A program made the translations under genes and the position numbers. A model generated the notes under the pieces. The model did no database searches. It saw only the letters and a program-made list of their open reading frames with translations, and was not told the origin of the DNA. From Coprobacter tertius (GTDB lineage: Bacteria > Bacteroidota > Bacteroidia > Bacteroidales > Coprobacteraceae): 64,000 nucleotides of DNA. Shown here in pieces: positions 1-8,789 of the stretch; within the stretch, counting starts at the first letter, position 1; each line of letters begins with the position of its first letter. Location: NCBI RefSeq assembly GCF_024330105.1, contig NZ_JANDHW010000009.1, positions 1 through 64,000 on the forward strand. Reading direction: 5' to 3'.

Positions 1-471
1 CGATAATCAGGTTTCTGCGTTTTTCCTCTATCTATTGACGTGAACTTGTTTTTTTACCTGATCTCTTCTATTTTAGAGTTTCAGGCATCCGTCTCGTACT
101 ACTTCTTTTGTCTATTGTAATGTTGTCAATGATCGATACATCGCTTTGCGACCCATACGGGATTTTTAAAAGCGAAAGTGGTGCAAAGATAATACTTTTT
201 TAATTCCACCTCCAAATTTTTTCAGACTTTTTTTCAAACTTTTTTCAATCTGTACCTGTTCTCAATTATTGAGCCTGATATCGCTTTGGGTGTGCAAAAA
301 TATAACTTTGGAAGATAACTCGAGCTTATTCAGGACGATTAATACTCCTTTTCTTTTCAACAACACCTGTTCATATCTTGTTAATTAGCTGGTATTCTAT
401 ATATAAACAAATGAATATGGATTAGTTATTATAAATTTTAACCTCGATACTTCGAAAGACAAAAACGAAAA
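1..471. other. Gene-free left edge with leftward leader
   Basis: I see no convincing coding frame here. Positions 1-183 read on the minus strand as an untranslated leader downstream of the promoter at 184-216. A second minus-strand TATTTTTG lies at 295-302, so two leftward promoters may be stacked. The plus-strand promoter of the next gene begins at 475. The leader resembles the long 5' region of an rRNA or large operon, but no rRNA start is present, so the gene served lies outside the window. Confidence 0.5.
184..216 (-). promoter_or_regulatory. Bacteroidetes-type promoter firing leftward
   Basis: On the minus strand there is TATCTTTG (184-191) preceded by TTTG (213-216) with a 21-nt spacer. 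This matches the Bacteroidetes primary sigma consensus TTTG/TAnnTTTG. It would produce a transcript running off the left edge with a leader of at least about 175 nt. Confidence 0.7.
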
Positions 472-474
472 ATG

Positions 475-482
475 TATCTTTG
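475..482 (+). promoter_or_regulatory. -7 promoter element TATCTTTG
   Basis: TATCTTTG fits the Bacteroidetes -7 consensus and puts transcription start near 489. It overlaps the upstream in-frame ATG at 472, which therefore cannot be used and moves the start of the DUF1460 gene to 505. The -33 element is weak. Confidence 0.6.
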
Positions 483-504
483 TTTCATTCCAACAAAAAG
501 CCCT

Positions 505-1365
505 ATGCAATTTAAATCATTTCTGATATCACTATTCCTTTTTTACGCATATTGCATTCAAAATACGATCGCACAAGAATATACAAATGCTGATAAAGAG
601 AAAATAGTTTCGATTCTAAAAAAATATTCAGATAAAAATGAAACACCCTCGATGCTTTCTTTAGGGAAAGAATTTATAGGTACCCATTATGCCGGAGGTA
701 CTCTCGATCATAACAATATAGAGAAGTTAACAATTAATGTTCGAGACCTCGATTGCACGACATTCGTAGAAACTGTTGCCGCATTATACCTCACCACACT
801 GGAGAAAAGCGCATCATTTAGAGATTTCTCACAAAATCTACAAACTTTACGTTACCGGAACGGTGAAATAAATGAATATCCATCGAGATTACATTATTTC
901 AGCGATTGGATTGCGGACAATGAAAAAAAGAACCTGCTGAAAGAAATTACCCCCGAACACAGTTCGGATACATTACTCCTAAATTTGTATTTTATGAGTA
1001 AAAATGCCGATAAATACCCTCAATTAGCTCAAAATAATCGATTTATCAATCAAATAAAGAATCAAGAAAAAGCGCTGAGAGGAAAACGGGTTTATTACCT
1101 TCCGAAAACTAAAATGAAACCTGAAAATTTATCTTGGATAAAAAACGGCGATATTATCGCTATTACTACTTCAAAACCCGGACTTGACATCACACACGTA
1201 GGTATTGCCTGTTATGTAAAAGGAGAATTACATTTATTACACGCTTCATGGGGACAGAAAAAAGTTATCATAGAACCGGTCTCTCTAAAAAATCAATTAA
1301 AAAGAAATACGACACAAACAGGAATAAGAGTTATTAGGGTAGCTAAGAAAAAACTACAAAATTAA
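505..1365 (+). CDS. DUF1460 family secreted NlpC/P60-like hydrolase
   Basis: This is a 286-residue protein with an N-terminal signal peptide (hydrophobic residues about 5-20, likely cleaved after AQ). The rest matches DUF1460 (PF07313), a Bacteroidetes family with a papain-like NlpC/P60 fold whose studied members act as muropeptide amidases or endopeptidases. The probable nucleophile is Cys84 in DLDCTTFVE; the probable catalytic His is in DITHVGIA, followed by LLHASWGQKKV. Expected location is the periplasm, processing peptidoglycan fragments. An upstream ATG at 472 is in frame, but it lies in the promoter and would spoil the signal peptide, so 505 is chosen. It is monocistronic, with a hairpin 40 nt after the stop. 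The family call is firm; the exact bond cleaved is not. Confidence 0.85.
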   Translation: MQFKSFLISLFLFYAYCIQNTIAQEYTNADKEKIVSILKKYSDKNETPSMLSLGKEFIGTHYAGGTLDHNNIEKLTINVRDLDCTTFVETVAALYLTTLEKSASFRDFSQNLQTLRYRNGEINEYPSRLHYFSDWIADNEKKNLLKEITPEHSSDTLLLNLYFMSKNADKYPQLAQNNRFINQIKNQEKALRGKRVYYLPKTKMKPENLSWIKNGDIIAITTSKPGLDITHVGIACYVKGELHLLHASWGQKKVIIEPVSLKNQLKRNTTQTGIRVIRVAKKKLQN

Positions 1366-1403
1366 ATACAAACTATGTCCAATTACAATCTTAAAAAATA
1401 AGA

Positions 1404-1435
1404 GGCCATCTAATTCTGCAAAATTTTAGATGGCC
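1404..1435 (+). terminator. Hairpin downstream of DUF1460 gene
   Basis: A perfect 10-bp inverted repeat, GGCCATCTAA (1404-1413) and TTAGATGGCC (1426-1435), has a 12-nt loop. The following stretch is only moderately T-rich. It is the likely transcription terminator of the upstream gene. Confidence 0.6.
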
Positions 1436-1695
1436 CCTATTCATTAAAAGAATTACACCTCCACGATCATCAAACATTCACAACAAAAAAAATTCACACA
1501 TATTCAATAACCATCTCATTTATATCTTCTTAACATCAATTTTCAAGTATAAACTTTGATTATCGAACTTACCGGAGAACTTTATTTTTGTTGATCATAA
1601 TCTTAGAATTTTTTATACCTTAGTATCGCAAAATATTTTTACAATATATAAAACCTTATTTTACTGGATTTTGTTCGGAAAGCCACATAAATTTA

Positions 1696-1730
1696 TGTTC
1701 AATATCGCACATAAATGTTCATTTACGCAC
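1696..1730. promoter_or_regulatory. Paired activator boxes TGTTC-N5-CGCAC
   Basis: Two copies, TGTTCaatatCGCAC (1696-1710) and TGTTCatttaCGCAC (1716-1730), repeat with a 20-bp period, so they face the same side of the helix. The same paired motif occurs at 8790-8825 upstream of the TolC gene. The proximal box ends 56 nt before the -24 GG. This is the arrangement expected of an upstream activating sequence for an NtrC-type regulator; the regulator gene at 8882 is the obvious candidate. Binding is inferred. Confidence 0.65.
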
Positions 1731-1785
1731 ACTACAAAAATAAAAATCCGGCAGTATTATCCTTATTATTAGAAGCTTAAAAAGC

Positions 1786-1800
1786 TGGCATATAAATTGA
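1786..1800 (+). promoter_or_regulatory. Sigma-54-like -24/-12 promoter
   Basis: TGGCATATAAATTGA has GG and G separated by 10 nt, close to the consensus TGGCAC-N5-TTGC except that the -12 GC is GA. It predicts transcription start near 1811, 25 nt before the ATPase ATG. The presence of upstream boxes and of a sigma-54 activator in the same locus supports it. Confidence 0.5.
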
Positions 1801-1835
1801 GATTTTATCACTAAAATGCATAAATATTTTTTATC

Positions 1836-2510
1836 ATGATAAAAACGATCGACCTGCAAAAAACTTTTCGAACAGAAGAAATAGAGACCTTGGCATTACA
1901 TAATGTAAATATAGAAGTGAATGACGGGGAATTTATTGCAGTGATGGGACCTTCGGGATGCGGAAAATCTACCTTACTTAATATCCTCGGTCTGCTCGAC
2001 AACCCGACCAGAGGCAGTTATTATCTCAACGGCATCGACGTGTCAAAATTTTCAGAAGTTCAAAGAACAAAACTACGAAAAGGCATGATAGGCTTCGTAT
2101 TCCAAAACTTCAACCTTATCGAAGAACTCAATGTCTACGAAAATATAGAACTACCGCTGCTATATATGGGAATATCTGCTATCGAACGAAAACAAAAAAT
2201 CGAGCAAGCGATGGACAGAATGGCAATCTCTCACAGAAAAAAACATTTTCCTCAACAATTATCAGGAGGTCAACAGCAACGGGTAGCCATTGCCCGAGCC
2301 GTAGTTACACGTCCAAAACTTATACTCGCCGATGAGCCCACAGGAAATCTCGATTCAAAAAATGGGACAGAAGTAATGGCGTTACTCAGCGAACTCAATA
2401 AAGAAGGAACCACAATTATTATGGTTACTCACTCTCAGCATGACGCAGAATACGCATCCCGCATCGTCAATTTGTTCGATGGAGAAATCGTCACTGAAAT
2501 CGAGATGTAA
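1836..2510 (+). CDS. ABC transporter ATP-binding protein, MacB/LolD type
   Basis: This 224-residue cytoplasmic ATPase powers the FtsX-like permease encoded next. Visible motifs are Walker A GPSGCGKST (about residues 38-46), the signature LSGGQQQRVAIARA, Walker B LILADEPTGNLDS and the H-loop VTHS. Length and motifs place it in the MacB/LolD/FtsE group rather than among substrate importers. It lies 51 nt upstream of the permease and is probably co-transcribed from the sigma-54-like promoter at 1786. The adaptor and outer-membrane channel that would complete a MacAB-TolC-like pump are on the opposite strand at 5962-8696. The substrate cannot be read from the sequence; peptides, antibiotics or lipoproteins are all possible for the family. 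Confidence 0.93.
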   Translation: MIKTIDLQKTFRTEEIETLALHNVNIEVNDGEFIAVMGPSGCGKSTLLNILGLLDNPTRGSYYLNGIDVSKFSEVQRTKLRKGMIGFVFQNFNLIEELNVYENIELPLLYMGISAIERKQKIEQAMDRMAISHRKKHFPQQLSGGQQQRVAIARAVVTRPKLILADEPTGNLDSKNGTEVMALLSELNKEGTTIIMVTHSQHDAEYASRIVNLFDGEIVTEIEM

Positions 2511-2561
2511 TCATAACTCTACAACATCAAAAGCCCCTTTTTATATCTTTAAACTCAACGC

Positions 2562-4835
2562 ATGAAATTACTACCTCATTATATTAAAACAGGAATACGA
2601 AGCCTGCTCAGATACAAACAACAAACGATCATAAGTATGATTTGTTTGGCAATCGGATTCGCATGTTTTACACTCTCATATCTTTGGATCCGATATGAAT
2701 CTTCATTTGATAACTTCCATACAGATGCTGATCGTATATTTATGGTGACAATAACAGCCGAAAATGAAAACGGATTTAACGAATCTACCCCTTTCCCGCT
2801 TGCTCACTATTTATCATCGTCTTACCCCGAAATAAAAGCGGCATGCAATCTCAGATTATCCCCTATGAACCGGTTAAAAAATAATGAAAAGGAAAACATA
2901 CGAGTCCTTTTTACAGACCACAATTTTTTCGATGTGTTTGGGGTAGAATTCTACCAAAATGAAACAACTCATTTGCTTGTCGACGGTAATAAGGCCATCG
3001 TATCTAAAAGTATATTAAAAAAAATTATACCAGAAACAGATTCTGCCTTAGGAAAGGCATTTGAATATACAGGATATTACGGAGAAAAAATAGATCTTAT
3101 TATTGAAGCAATTGTACAAGAATGGCCATCTAACTCTAATCTGCAATTCGATATTATACGTCCCATCGCAAGCAATAACAATTGGAATGGAAATTATGTA
3201 ACTACCTATATACGATTAAAAGAAGATGTCGATGTCGACGCATTTATTCATAAATTAGAAAATACGACCATTTATCACTCGGCTTTTAATTCGAAACTAC
3301 ATCTCATCCCTTTAAAAGAACAATATTACACATTACATTATACCCAGAATAATGTTAAATACGAACACCTTAAAATATTCCTTATCGCCGGGCTACTGGT
3401 GATTTGCAGCGCTTTGTTTAATTTTATTACTTTATTCATCATCCGACAAAAACTTAAAAGAGAAGAAATTATCATACGAAAAATAAACGGCGCTTCCAAT
3501 AAAAATATATTTTTACAACTCATTACCGAGATTCTCATCATCACGATTATATCATTAATTCTCGGACTAATGATAATAGAATGGATATTTCCTTGGTTCG
3601 TTAAATTAACGGTTATGCCCGAGACTCGAATCAGTATACTGCCTTCGTTGCTTTCGGTCTCCACTATGATATTCCTTTCCATTACATTTTTTTCTTGTAT
3701 TTTTGTTTGGATACTTAACAATACTCTGCTTAAAAATACGACTCAAAGACTAAAAAAATCAAAAAACAATTTTTTCAGATTTTGCATCGGCCTTCAACTC
3801 TGCCTAAGTATTTTATTTCTATTTTGTACGTCTGTCATTTCATTACAAATATATCATCTTACCCATATTGACATCGGCTTCGATAGACAAAACATCGCAT
3901 CGTGTAGTATTTCAACGAAGAATATAGATTCGTATATAAACGAAATAAACAAGATTCCATCAATCAAAAACGCAACAGCTGCTAATCTCTTGTTTCTTCC
4001 CTCATTCGCTAGTAAATCCTATTCTTTAACCACAGAAAACGGAAACCAAATTGACATTATGTTATTCGATATAACTCCTGAACTGGTAAATATGCTTAAC
4101 TTCCGCTTTATCAACGGAACCTCGTTCAGCAATACTCAAGATATAATATTAAACGAAACCGCCTATAACCTTCTAGGAGAAACATATGAACTCGGAAATC
4201 AGACAGCATACGGTAAAGTCACCGGCATTGTCAAAGACTTTTTATATGAATCTCCTTTAGTCAAATCAAAACCGGCGATGTTACGCATGTCAGACGATAA
4301 ATTTATAATTTACTACAAATATGAAGAAGGGACACGCTTTGAGACCGAAAAGGCTGTAAAAAATCTGGCTAAAAATAAATTCAATACTAACGAACTTAAA
4401 ATATACGATATGAATGAGGAATATGATAAATACTTATCCTCAGAAAAAGCGCTAATGAAAATTCTTGGTTTTCTTTCGGTTACATGCTCAATCATCGCCA
4501 TTTTCGGCATCTATTCAATGGTTTCTCTATCAGCAGAACAAAGAAGAAAAGAAATCGCTATACGAAAAGTAAACGGAGCCAGCGCCTTTTCTCTCCTGGC
4601 TCTTTTTGCCAAAGAATATTTATACATATTACTATTCGCCACATTCATCGCATTTTCCATAGGATTTATCATTTTGCAAAATTGGCTCGAACGTTATGTT
4701 AACCGCATCGAAATAAATGCGTTATTTTTCATCTCAATATTTGTGCTCGTTTCAACATTTACCATTTTAACCATTATCATAAGAGTTTGGAATACGATAA
4801 AATCCAATCCTGCTGACGAACTGAAACGTGAATAA
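2562..4835 (+). CDS. FtsX-like ABC permease with two FtsX domains
   Basis: This is a 757-residue inner-membrane permease. A first membrane segment (about 20-40) is followed by a MacB-type periplasmic domain (about 45-260), a three-to-four-helix FtsX block (about 275-425), a second periplasmic domain and a final three-helix FtsX block (about 640-745). The two conserved cytosolic signatures, EIIIRKINGAS and EIAIRKVNGAS, each precede a helix, which shows the internal duplication typical of Bacteroidetes FtsX permeases (about 750-800 aa). It is the partner of the ATPase just upstream. In related Bacteroidetes loci several such permeases are often strung together; only one is present here. The final residues NPADELKRE are a common ending in this family. 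Confidence 0.9.
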   Translation: MKLLPHYIKTGIRSLLRYKQQTIISMICLAIGFACFTLSYLWIRYESSFDNFHTDADRIFMVTITAENENGFNESTPFPLAHYLSSSYPEIKAACNLRLSPMNRLKNNEKENIRVLFTDHNFFDVFGVEFYQNETTHLLVDGNKAIVSKSILKKIIPETDSALGKAFEYTGYYGEKIDLIIEAIVQEWPSNSNLQFDIIRPIASNNNWNGNYVTTYIRLKEDVDVDAFIHKLENTTIYHSAFNSKLHLIPLKEQYYTLHYTQNNVKYEHLKIFLIAGLLVICSALFNFITLFIIRQKLKREEIIIRKINGASNKNIFLQLITEILIITIISLILGLMIIEWIFPWFVKLTVMPETRISILPSLLSVSTMIFLSITFFSCIFVWILNNTLLKNTTQRLKKSKNNFFRFCIGLQLCLSILFLFCTSVISLQIYHLTHIDIGFDRQNIASCSISTKNIDSYINEINKIPSIKNATAANLLFLPSFASKSYSLTTENGNQIDIMLFDITPELVNMLNFRFINGTSFSNTQDIILNETAYNLLGETYELGNQTAYGKVTGIVKDFLYESPLVKSKPAMLRMSDDKFIIYYKYEEGTRFETEKAVKNLAKNKFNTNELKIYDMNEEYDKYLSSEKALMKILGFLSVTCSIIAIFGIYSMVSLSAEQRRKEIAIRKVNGASAFSLLALFAKEYLYILLFATFIAFSIGFIILQNWLERYVNRIEINALFFISIFVLVSTFTILTIIIRVWNTIKSNPADELKRE

Positions 4836-4964
4836 AAAATTTCGTTATTAAAATCACAGATAATAAAAATGGCAACTAAAAGACAAATTAAGAATGATAA
4901 AGCAAAGTTTTAATCAAAAGTGAGGTTTTTTAGTCGTAAATCCGGCTCGAAAATAAATATTGGT

Positions 4965-4972
4965 TATCTTTG
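4965..4972 (+). promoter_or_regulatory. -7 promoter element for methyltransferase gene
   Basis: TATCTTTG matches the Bacteroidetes -7 consensus and implies a leader of about 110 nt before the ATG at 5091. No good TTTG is seen at -33. The leader contains a 30-codon open frame without a start (4974-5066). Confidence 0.5.
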
Positions 4973-5090
4973 AAGAATAAGCAAATCATCAGCTAACGAT
5001 CCAGTAGTTAAATATTTAATAAAACAACAAATAGATAAAGTTGGTTTATTGGAATTATTAGAATAATTAATAGATTTTAAAAGAGAAAAA

Positions 5091-5858
5091 ATGAATATCG
5101 ACTATAACGTTGGAGATTTAATTTATGACGCGGATATTTATGATGGAATGAATACCCAAACAGATGATTTGCAATTTTACAAACAATGGTTACCTCGAAA
5201 TAAAGATGCCCGCATACTTGAACTCTGTTGTGGCACAGGCCGACTTACTATCCCAATAGCAGAGGAAGGTTATAATATTAGTGGAGTAGACTACACCCCT
5301 TCTATGCTTGAACGAGCAAAAGCAAAAGCTCAGGAAGCAGCATTAGAAATTGAGTTTACTGAAGCTGATATAAGAAATATGAATTTACAGAAGAAATATG
5401 ATCTCGTCTTTATTCCATTTAATTCGATACATCATTTATATCAAAATGAAGATTTATTTAAAACATTTAGTGTTGTTAAAAATCATCTCAAAACAGGAGG
5501 TTTATTTCTATTAGATTGTTTTAATCCAAATATCAGATATATTGTAGATCATGAAAAGAAACAAACAGAAATTGCCAGATATACGACACAAAATGGAAGA
5601 AAAATACAGATAAAACAAAAAATGAGATATGAAAGAAAAACTCAGATTAATCGCATCGAATGGCACTATTATATTAACGGAGAATTTGATTCGGTTCAAA
5701 ATTTAGATATGAGATTATTTTTTCCTCAAGAATTAAATTCATATCTGGAGTGGAATGGATTTAAGATTATTCATAAATTCGGAAGCTTTAAAGGAGATTT
5801 ATTTTATGATAATTCGGAAAAACAGATTTTTGTTTGCCAACATGTTACTAAAAAATGA
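5091..5858 (+). CDS. Class I SAM-dependent methyltransferase
   Basis: The 255-residue protein has a Rossmann methyltransferase fold. Motif I is ILELCCGTGRLTIP (about residues 41-54), followed by the acidic GVDYTPSML at the end of strand 2, EADIRNM (motif II region) and LVFIPFNSIHHL (motif IV region). This places it in the Methyltransf_25/11 group; the acceptor substrate is unknown. The gene looks more AT-rich than its neighbours, with heavy use of AAA, TTA and ATT codons. It has its own promoter and interrupts an otherwise coherent efflux locus, which suggests lateral acquisition. It converges on the adaptor gene. The fold is certain; a role in modifying an exported compound is only a guess from position. 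Confidence 0.85.
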   Translation: MNIDYNVGDLIYDADIYDGMNTQTDDLQFYKQWLPRNKDARILELCCGTGRLTIPIAEEGYNISGVDYTPSMLERAKAKAQEAALEIEFTEADIRNMNLQKKYDLVFIPFNSIHHLYQNEDLFKTFSVVKNHLKTGGLFLLDCFNPNIRYIVDHEKKQTEIARYTTQNGRKIQIKQKMRYERKTQINRIEWHYYINGEFDSVQNLDMRLFFPQELNSYLEWNGFKIIHKFGSFKGDLFYDNSEKQIFVCQHVTKK

Positions 5859-5961
5859 CATGGAATAATTACCCTTAACAAAACATATACCAAGGAAAAT
5901 AGTTATTGCTTTTATTCATTTATAATTTTATAATCCAGAAATATTCAATTAAAAATACATA

Positions 5962-7218
5962 TTATTTTTTCAAAATCAGTTCTTCGACATCTCCAAAATT
6001 TTCATAACCTGATATAACTACCTTATCACCAGCCTTAAGCCCATCGATTATTTCATATTGCTGAGGATTCTGGCGACCGATAATAAGAGGAACACGTACT
6101 GCTTTTTCTCCGGTTTCATTTAATTTAAATATCCATCTCCCTTTGGTCTCCTGATAAAAATTACCTCGTGGAATAACCAAGCCCTTTTCCGGCAAACCCA
6201 ACTCTATTTTTACCCGGTAACTTTTCCCTATTCGAACATTTTCGGGCATATCACCGGTAAAAACCAATGAAACAGAAAAGGCACGGTCTCTAATTTCAGG
6301 TACTACTTTCGATACTTTAAGAGAATAACTCCTATTCTGATATTCTATCGTTGCCGATAATCCGGATACAATGCGGTCGATATAATATTCTCCTATAGAC
6401 GTTTCTATTCTAAATTGGTCAAGGACTTTTATCTGTCCAATACTATTCCCAGCTGTCACCTGCTGCCCGGGAGTAACGCTTACAAAACTTAGCTGCCCTC
6501 CTATGGGTGCACATACTATTAATCGATCGAGTCTACTATACATACGTTCATATTTCCGGTATTCTCTTTTCAAATCATTTATCAGTAACTCTTTACGAAG
6601 AATATTTACTGTCGAATCATGTTTTAAATTCTCTTTCTGCAAACGAGCCTTTTTAATATTAAATTCATATTCGTCGCGGGCAATCTCGAGCTGTGCTTTA
6701 CTTTTTATCCCCATGTCGAAATCTTCACAATCTACTTCAAATTTTTTTATCATTTTCTTTAACTCATAATCATTCTGAAGCATTTGCTGTTTCAATAACA
6801 AACTTTTTTGTTCCATTTCTATCTCTTTTTCCCGATAAGCAACCACCTGTTTCTCATAATCGTCCCGCTGATCTTCGATCAATTGTTTTAATTCGGGATT
6901 ACTGAGTAGAAGTATTGTATCACCCTTCTCAAGCATACTTCCCTCTTCTCTCATTATACGCTCAATACTCCCTCCCTCCTGAGTATTTACCTCGATAGTC
7001 AAAATTGGTTTTACCACCCCTTCCACATCGATATATTCCAAAAAAGGAGCCTCTTCTACAACACCTGTTATTAGCATCTGGTCCGATATTTTCAGTTTTT
7101 TCGATCCCAAAGCATATACAATCGAATAAATGAAAAAAAACAGCATCAGCAAAATTCCGGCTATAGGATATTTATACCTGATAAGCGGATGTTTTTTCTT
7201 CAATGGCCTATCCATCAT
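5962..7218 (-). CDS. HlyD/MacA-type periplasmic adaptor subunit
   Basis: This 418-residue membrane-fusion protein is anchored by one N-terminal helix (about residues 16-38). A lipoyl-like half motif (VNTQEGGSIERIMREEGSML, about 75-95) is followed by a long coiled-coil hairpin (about 105-225) and the second lipoyl half (APIGGQLSFVSVTPGQQV). The beta-barrel and membrane-proximal domain follow and end in GLKAGDKVVISGYENF. The protein bridges an inner-membrane pump to a TolC channel. It starts 8 nt after the TolC-like stop, so the two form one operon. Because no RND pump is nearby, the ABC ATPase/permease at 1836-4835 is the natural partner. ATG codons at 7218 and 7215 are both possible starts. 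Confidence 0.9.
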   Translation of the reverse strand: MMDRPLKKKHPLIRYKYPIAGILLMLFFFIYSIVYALGSKKLKISDQMLITGVVEEAPFLEYIDVEGVVKPILTIEVNTQEGGSIERIMREEGSMLEKGDTILLLSNPELKQLIEDQRDDYEKQVVAYREKEIEMEQKSLLLKQQMLQNDYELKKMIKKFEVDCEDFDMGIKSKAQLEIARDEYEFNIKKARLQKENLKHDSTVNILRKELLINDLKREYRKYERMYSRLDRLIVCAPIGGQLSFVSVTPGQQVTAGNSIGQIKVLDQFRIETSIGEYYIDRIVSGLSATIEYQNRSYSLKVSKVVPEIRDRAFSVSLVFTGDMPENVRIGKSYRVKIELGLPEKGLVIPRGNFYQETKGRWIFKLNETGEKAVRVPLIIGRQNPQQYEIIDGLKAGDKVVISGYENFGDVEELILKK

Positions 7219-7226
7219 AGATGTTC

Positions 7227-8696
7227 TTATTTTATTAGTAACTCATATTCACGGGTAATTTCCCGATCATAATAAAAATCATACAAAGTGAGCTTTCGTA
7301 TCGTAAAATAATAATTCCAAAAATCGGCTAAAGCAGTAATATAACCTCTTTGAGCAGAATCTTTTTCAGACAAAGCGTTATTAAGTTCGAGCATAGAAAT
7401 TTTTTCTCCCCAATAAAGATACATCGCTACATCATATCTGCGCCGTGAAGTCTCTGCCATTTTCCGGGCAATAGAAACCCGGGTAGCTTGCAAGTTAAAC
7501 TGTTTTATAATCTGCTTTACTGTTTGTTCAAAATCCATCAGTTCTTGTTTTATCCTTACCTGTTCTAATTCTCGATTATTTTCAGCGACTTTTATATTTC
7601 CTCGCCCCCGCCCCCAATCGAGGATCGGGAGAGAAATATTTATACTTATATATTGCTGATCCATCGGGTTTCGATACGTGTTCTTTATTTTATCTGCAGT
7701 TTGGGTAAGCCCCAGTTGTACATACAAATCAGCCTTAAAACCCGCATTACTTTTTGCAACCGCAACCTGACGGTCGCTTTCGATACGTCTCAACTGCATA
7801 TTATCGATATTCGGATTATTTTCGTAGGCATATCGAAGTGCCTTATCCACATCTACTTTGAAACTCGGTATATCGTCATCGGTTTTTACAATTATCGGTT
7901 TGGGTTCCGGAATGCCCAAATACGATCTGAAATTCTGCATACAATTATCCAATTCAATCTCGGCATTCATTACATTCGCTTCCTCAGTTAGTTTATTTAT
8001 TTCGTGTTGCAGCATATCATTTTCGGTAATAGAACCTATTTTATAACGCCTTTGCGCAAAACGGTACAAAGTATCTGCACAAGCATAATTATAACGTGCG
8101 ATACGGAGATTATTCTGCGCTTGAGCCAAATCGAAAAAATACCTGACGACCGCCGAGGATACCAACTCGAGAGATGCAGCATATTCTTTCTTCGCTTTGG
8201 CATAATATAAAGGTTCGGTTTTACGGTTCCATTTCATTGAATTATATCCAAACAGTGACTGCCGATACCCGATTGTTACCAAATTAGCTCGGTACGACGC
8301 CGTATTGTTACTCAAAAGATCGAGTCTCTCTAAATTACTGGTAAGCGAAAGTATCCCTCCTGTAAAAGTTACATTCTGATTTATCGATAAAGAGAGTCCC
8401 GATGTCAGCAAATTTTGTTCGACAAATTTATCGGCTCCGTCAGAAAGCGTAACTTTATTTATTGACCGGTTAAGCGTGGGATCTGACGTAAGGATAAGAG
8501 ACGGACGAAGATCGGCACGAAAAGAACGATAACGCCAATAAGCCGATATAAAACTATTACGCGCCGTCATCACCTCTGGAGACTTTTGCTGTGCCAGTAC
8601 GATTGCTTCATTCAAAGTAAATTCCATATTTCTTTGTGCGCACTTAACGCCCGAGCTCATCATCAATACAACAATTATAAACCTTAACCGTAACAT
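7227..8696 (-). CDS. TolC-family outer membrane efflux channel
   Basis: The 489-residue protein has a signal peptide (MLRLRFIIVVLMMSSGVKC) followed by the repeated OEP domain of TolC-like channels: LNEAIVLAQQKSPEVMTARN near the N-terminus and long helical repeats such as RRYKIGSITENDMLQHEI and RRYDVAMYLYWGEKISMLEL. It should form the trimeric outer-membrane exit duct for the adaptor encoded 8 nt downstream. A GTG at 8699 lies directly upstream of the ATG at 8696, and I prefer the ATG. It is the first gene of a minus-strand operon driven by a sigma-54-like element at 8721-8735. The divergent region to 8881 is shared with the regulator gene. Confidence 0.9.
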   Translation of the reverse strand: MLRLRFIIVVLMMSSGVKCAQRNMEFTLNEAIVLAQQKSPEVMTARNSFISAYWRYRSFRADLRPSLILTSDPTLNRSINKVTLSDGADKFVEQNLLTSGLSLSINQNVTFTGGILSLTSNLERLDLLSNNTASYRANLVTIGYRQSLFGYNSMKWNRKTEPLYYAKAKKEYAASLELVSSAVVRYFFDLAQAQNNLRIARYNYACADTLYRFAQRRYKIGSITENDMLQHEINKLTEEANVMNAEIELDNCMQNFRSYLGIPEPKPIIVKTDDDIPSFKVDVDKALRYAYENNPNIDNMQLRRIESDRQVAVAKSNAGFKADLYVQLGLTQTADKIKNTYRNPMDQQYISINISLPILDWGRGRGNIKVAENNRELEQVRIKQELMDFEQTVKQIIKQFNLQATRVSIARKMAETSRRRYDVAMYLYWGEKISMLELNNALSEKDSAQRGYITALADFWNYYFTIRKLTLYDFYYDREITREYELLIK

Positions 8697-8720
8697 CACT
8701 TTTATTTATCCTATTACACT

Positions 8721-8735
8721 CCAAAATTTACGCCA
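8721..8735 (-). promoter_or_regulatory. Sigma-54-like promoter of tolC/adaptor operon
   Basis: The minus strand reads TGGCGTAAATTTTGG, with GG-N10-GG spacing and a -12 TTGG in place of TTGC. Transcription would start near 8709, about 12 nt before the ATG. The -24 GG lies 55 nt from the nearest TGTTC-N5-CGCAC box, almost the same geometry as at the ABC operon (56 nt). Weak taken alone; the shared layout is the main support. Confidence 0.5.
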
Positions 8736-8789
8736 AAAACCCAATACGCTAATTGTCATAATTTTACAAGATCTACATATGAAAATATA

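Larger units (their letters stand above)
1436..1835 (+). promoter_or_regulatory. Regulatory intergenic region of the ABC operon
   Basis: No gene is visible. The stretch is AT-rich and contains the paired TGTTC-N5-CGCAC boxes (1696-1730) and a sigma-54-like element (1786-1800), listed separately. No TAnnTTTG housekeeping promoter was seen close to the ATPase start, so this operon may depend on activation. Confidence 0.5.

Noticed and set aside
1-183. Short similarity between the left-edge leader and the 35.9-36.1 kb segment (GGGTCGCA and AGAAACCTG in the same order)
   Set aside because: Matches are only 8-9 bases and their spacing differs greatly; chance is sufficient.
472-504. Upstream ATG and TTG starts for several genes (472, 30280, 40185, 49691, 62763)
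   Set aside because: They fall inside or next to TAnnTTTG promoter elements, or add residues that spoil signal peptides or family N-termini.
4862-4912. Tiny ORF MATKRQIKNDKAKF (14 codons) after the permease gene
   Set aside because: Too short, with no supporting context or recognised family.
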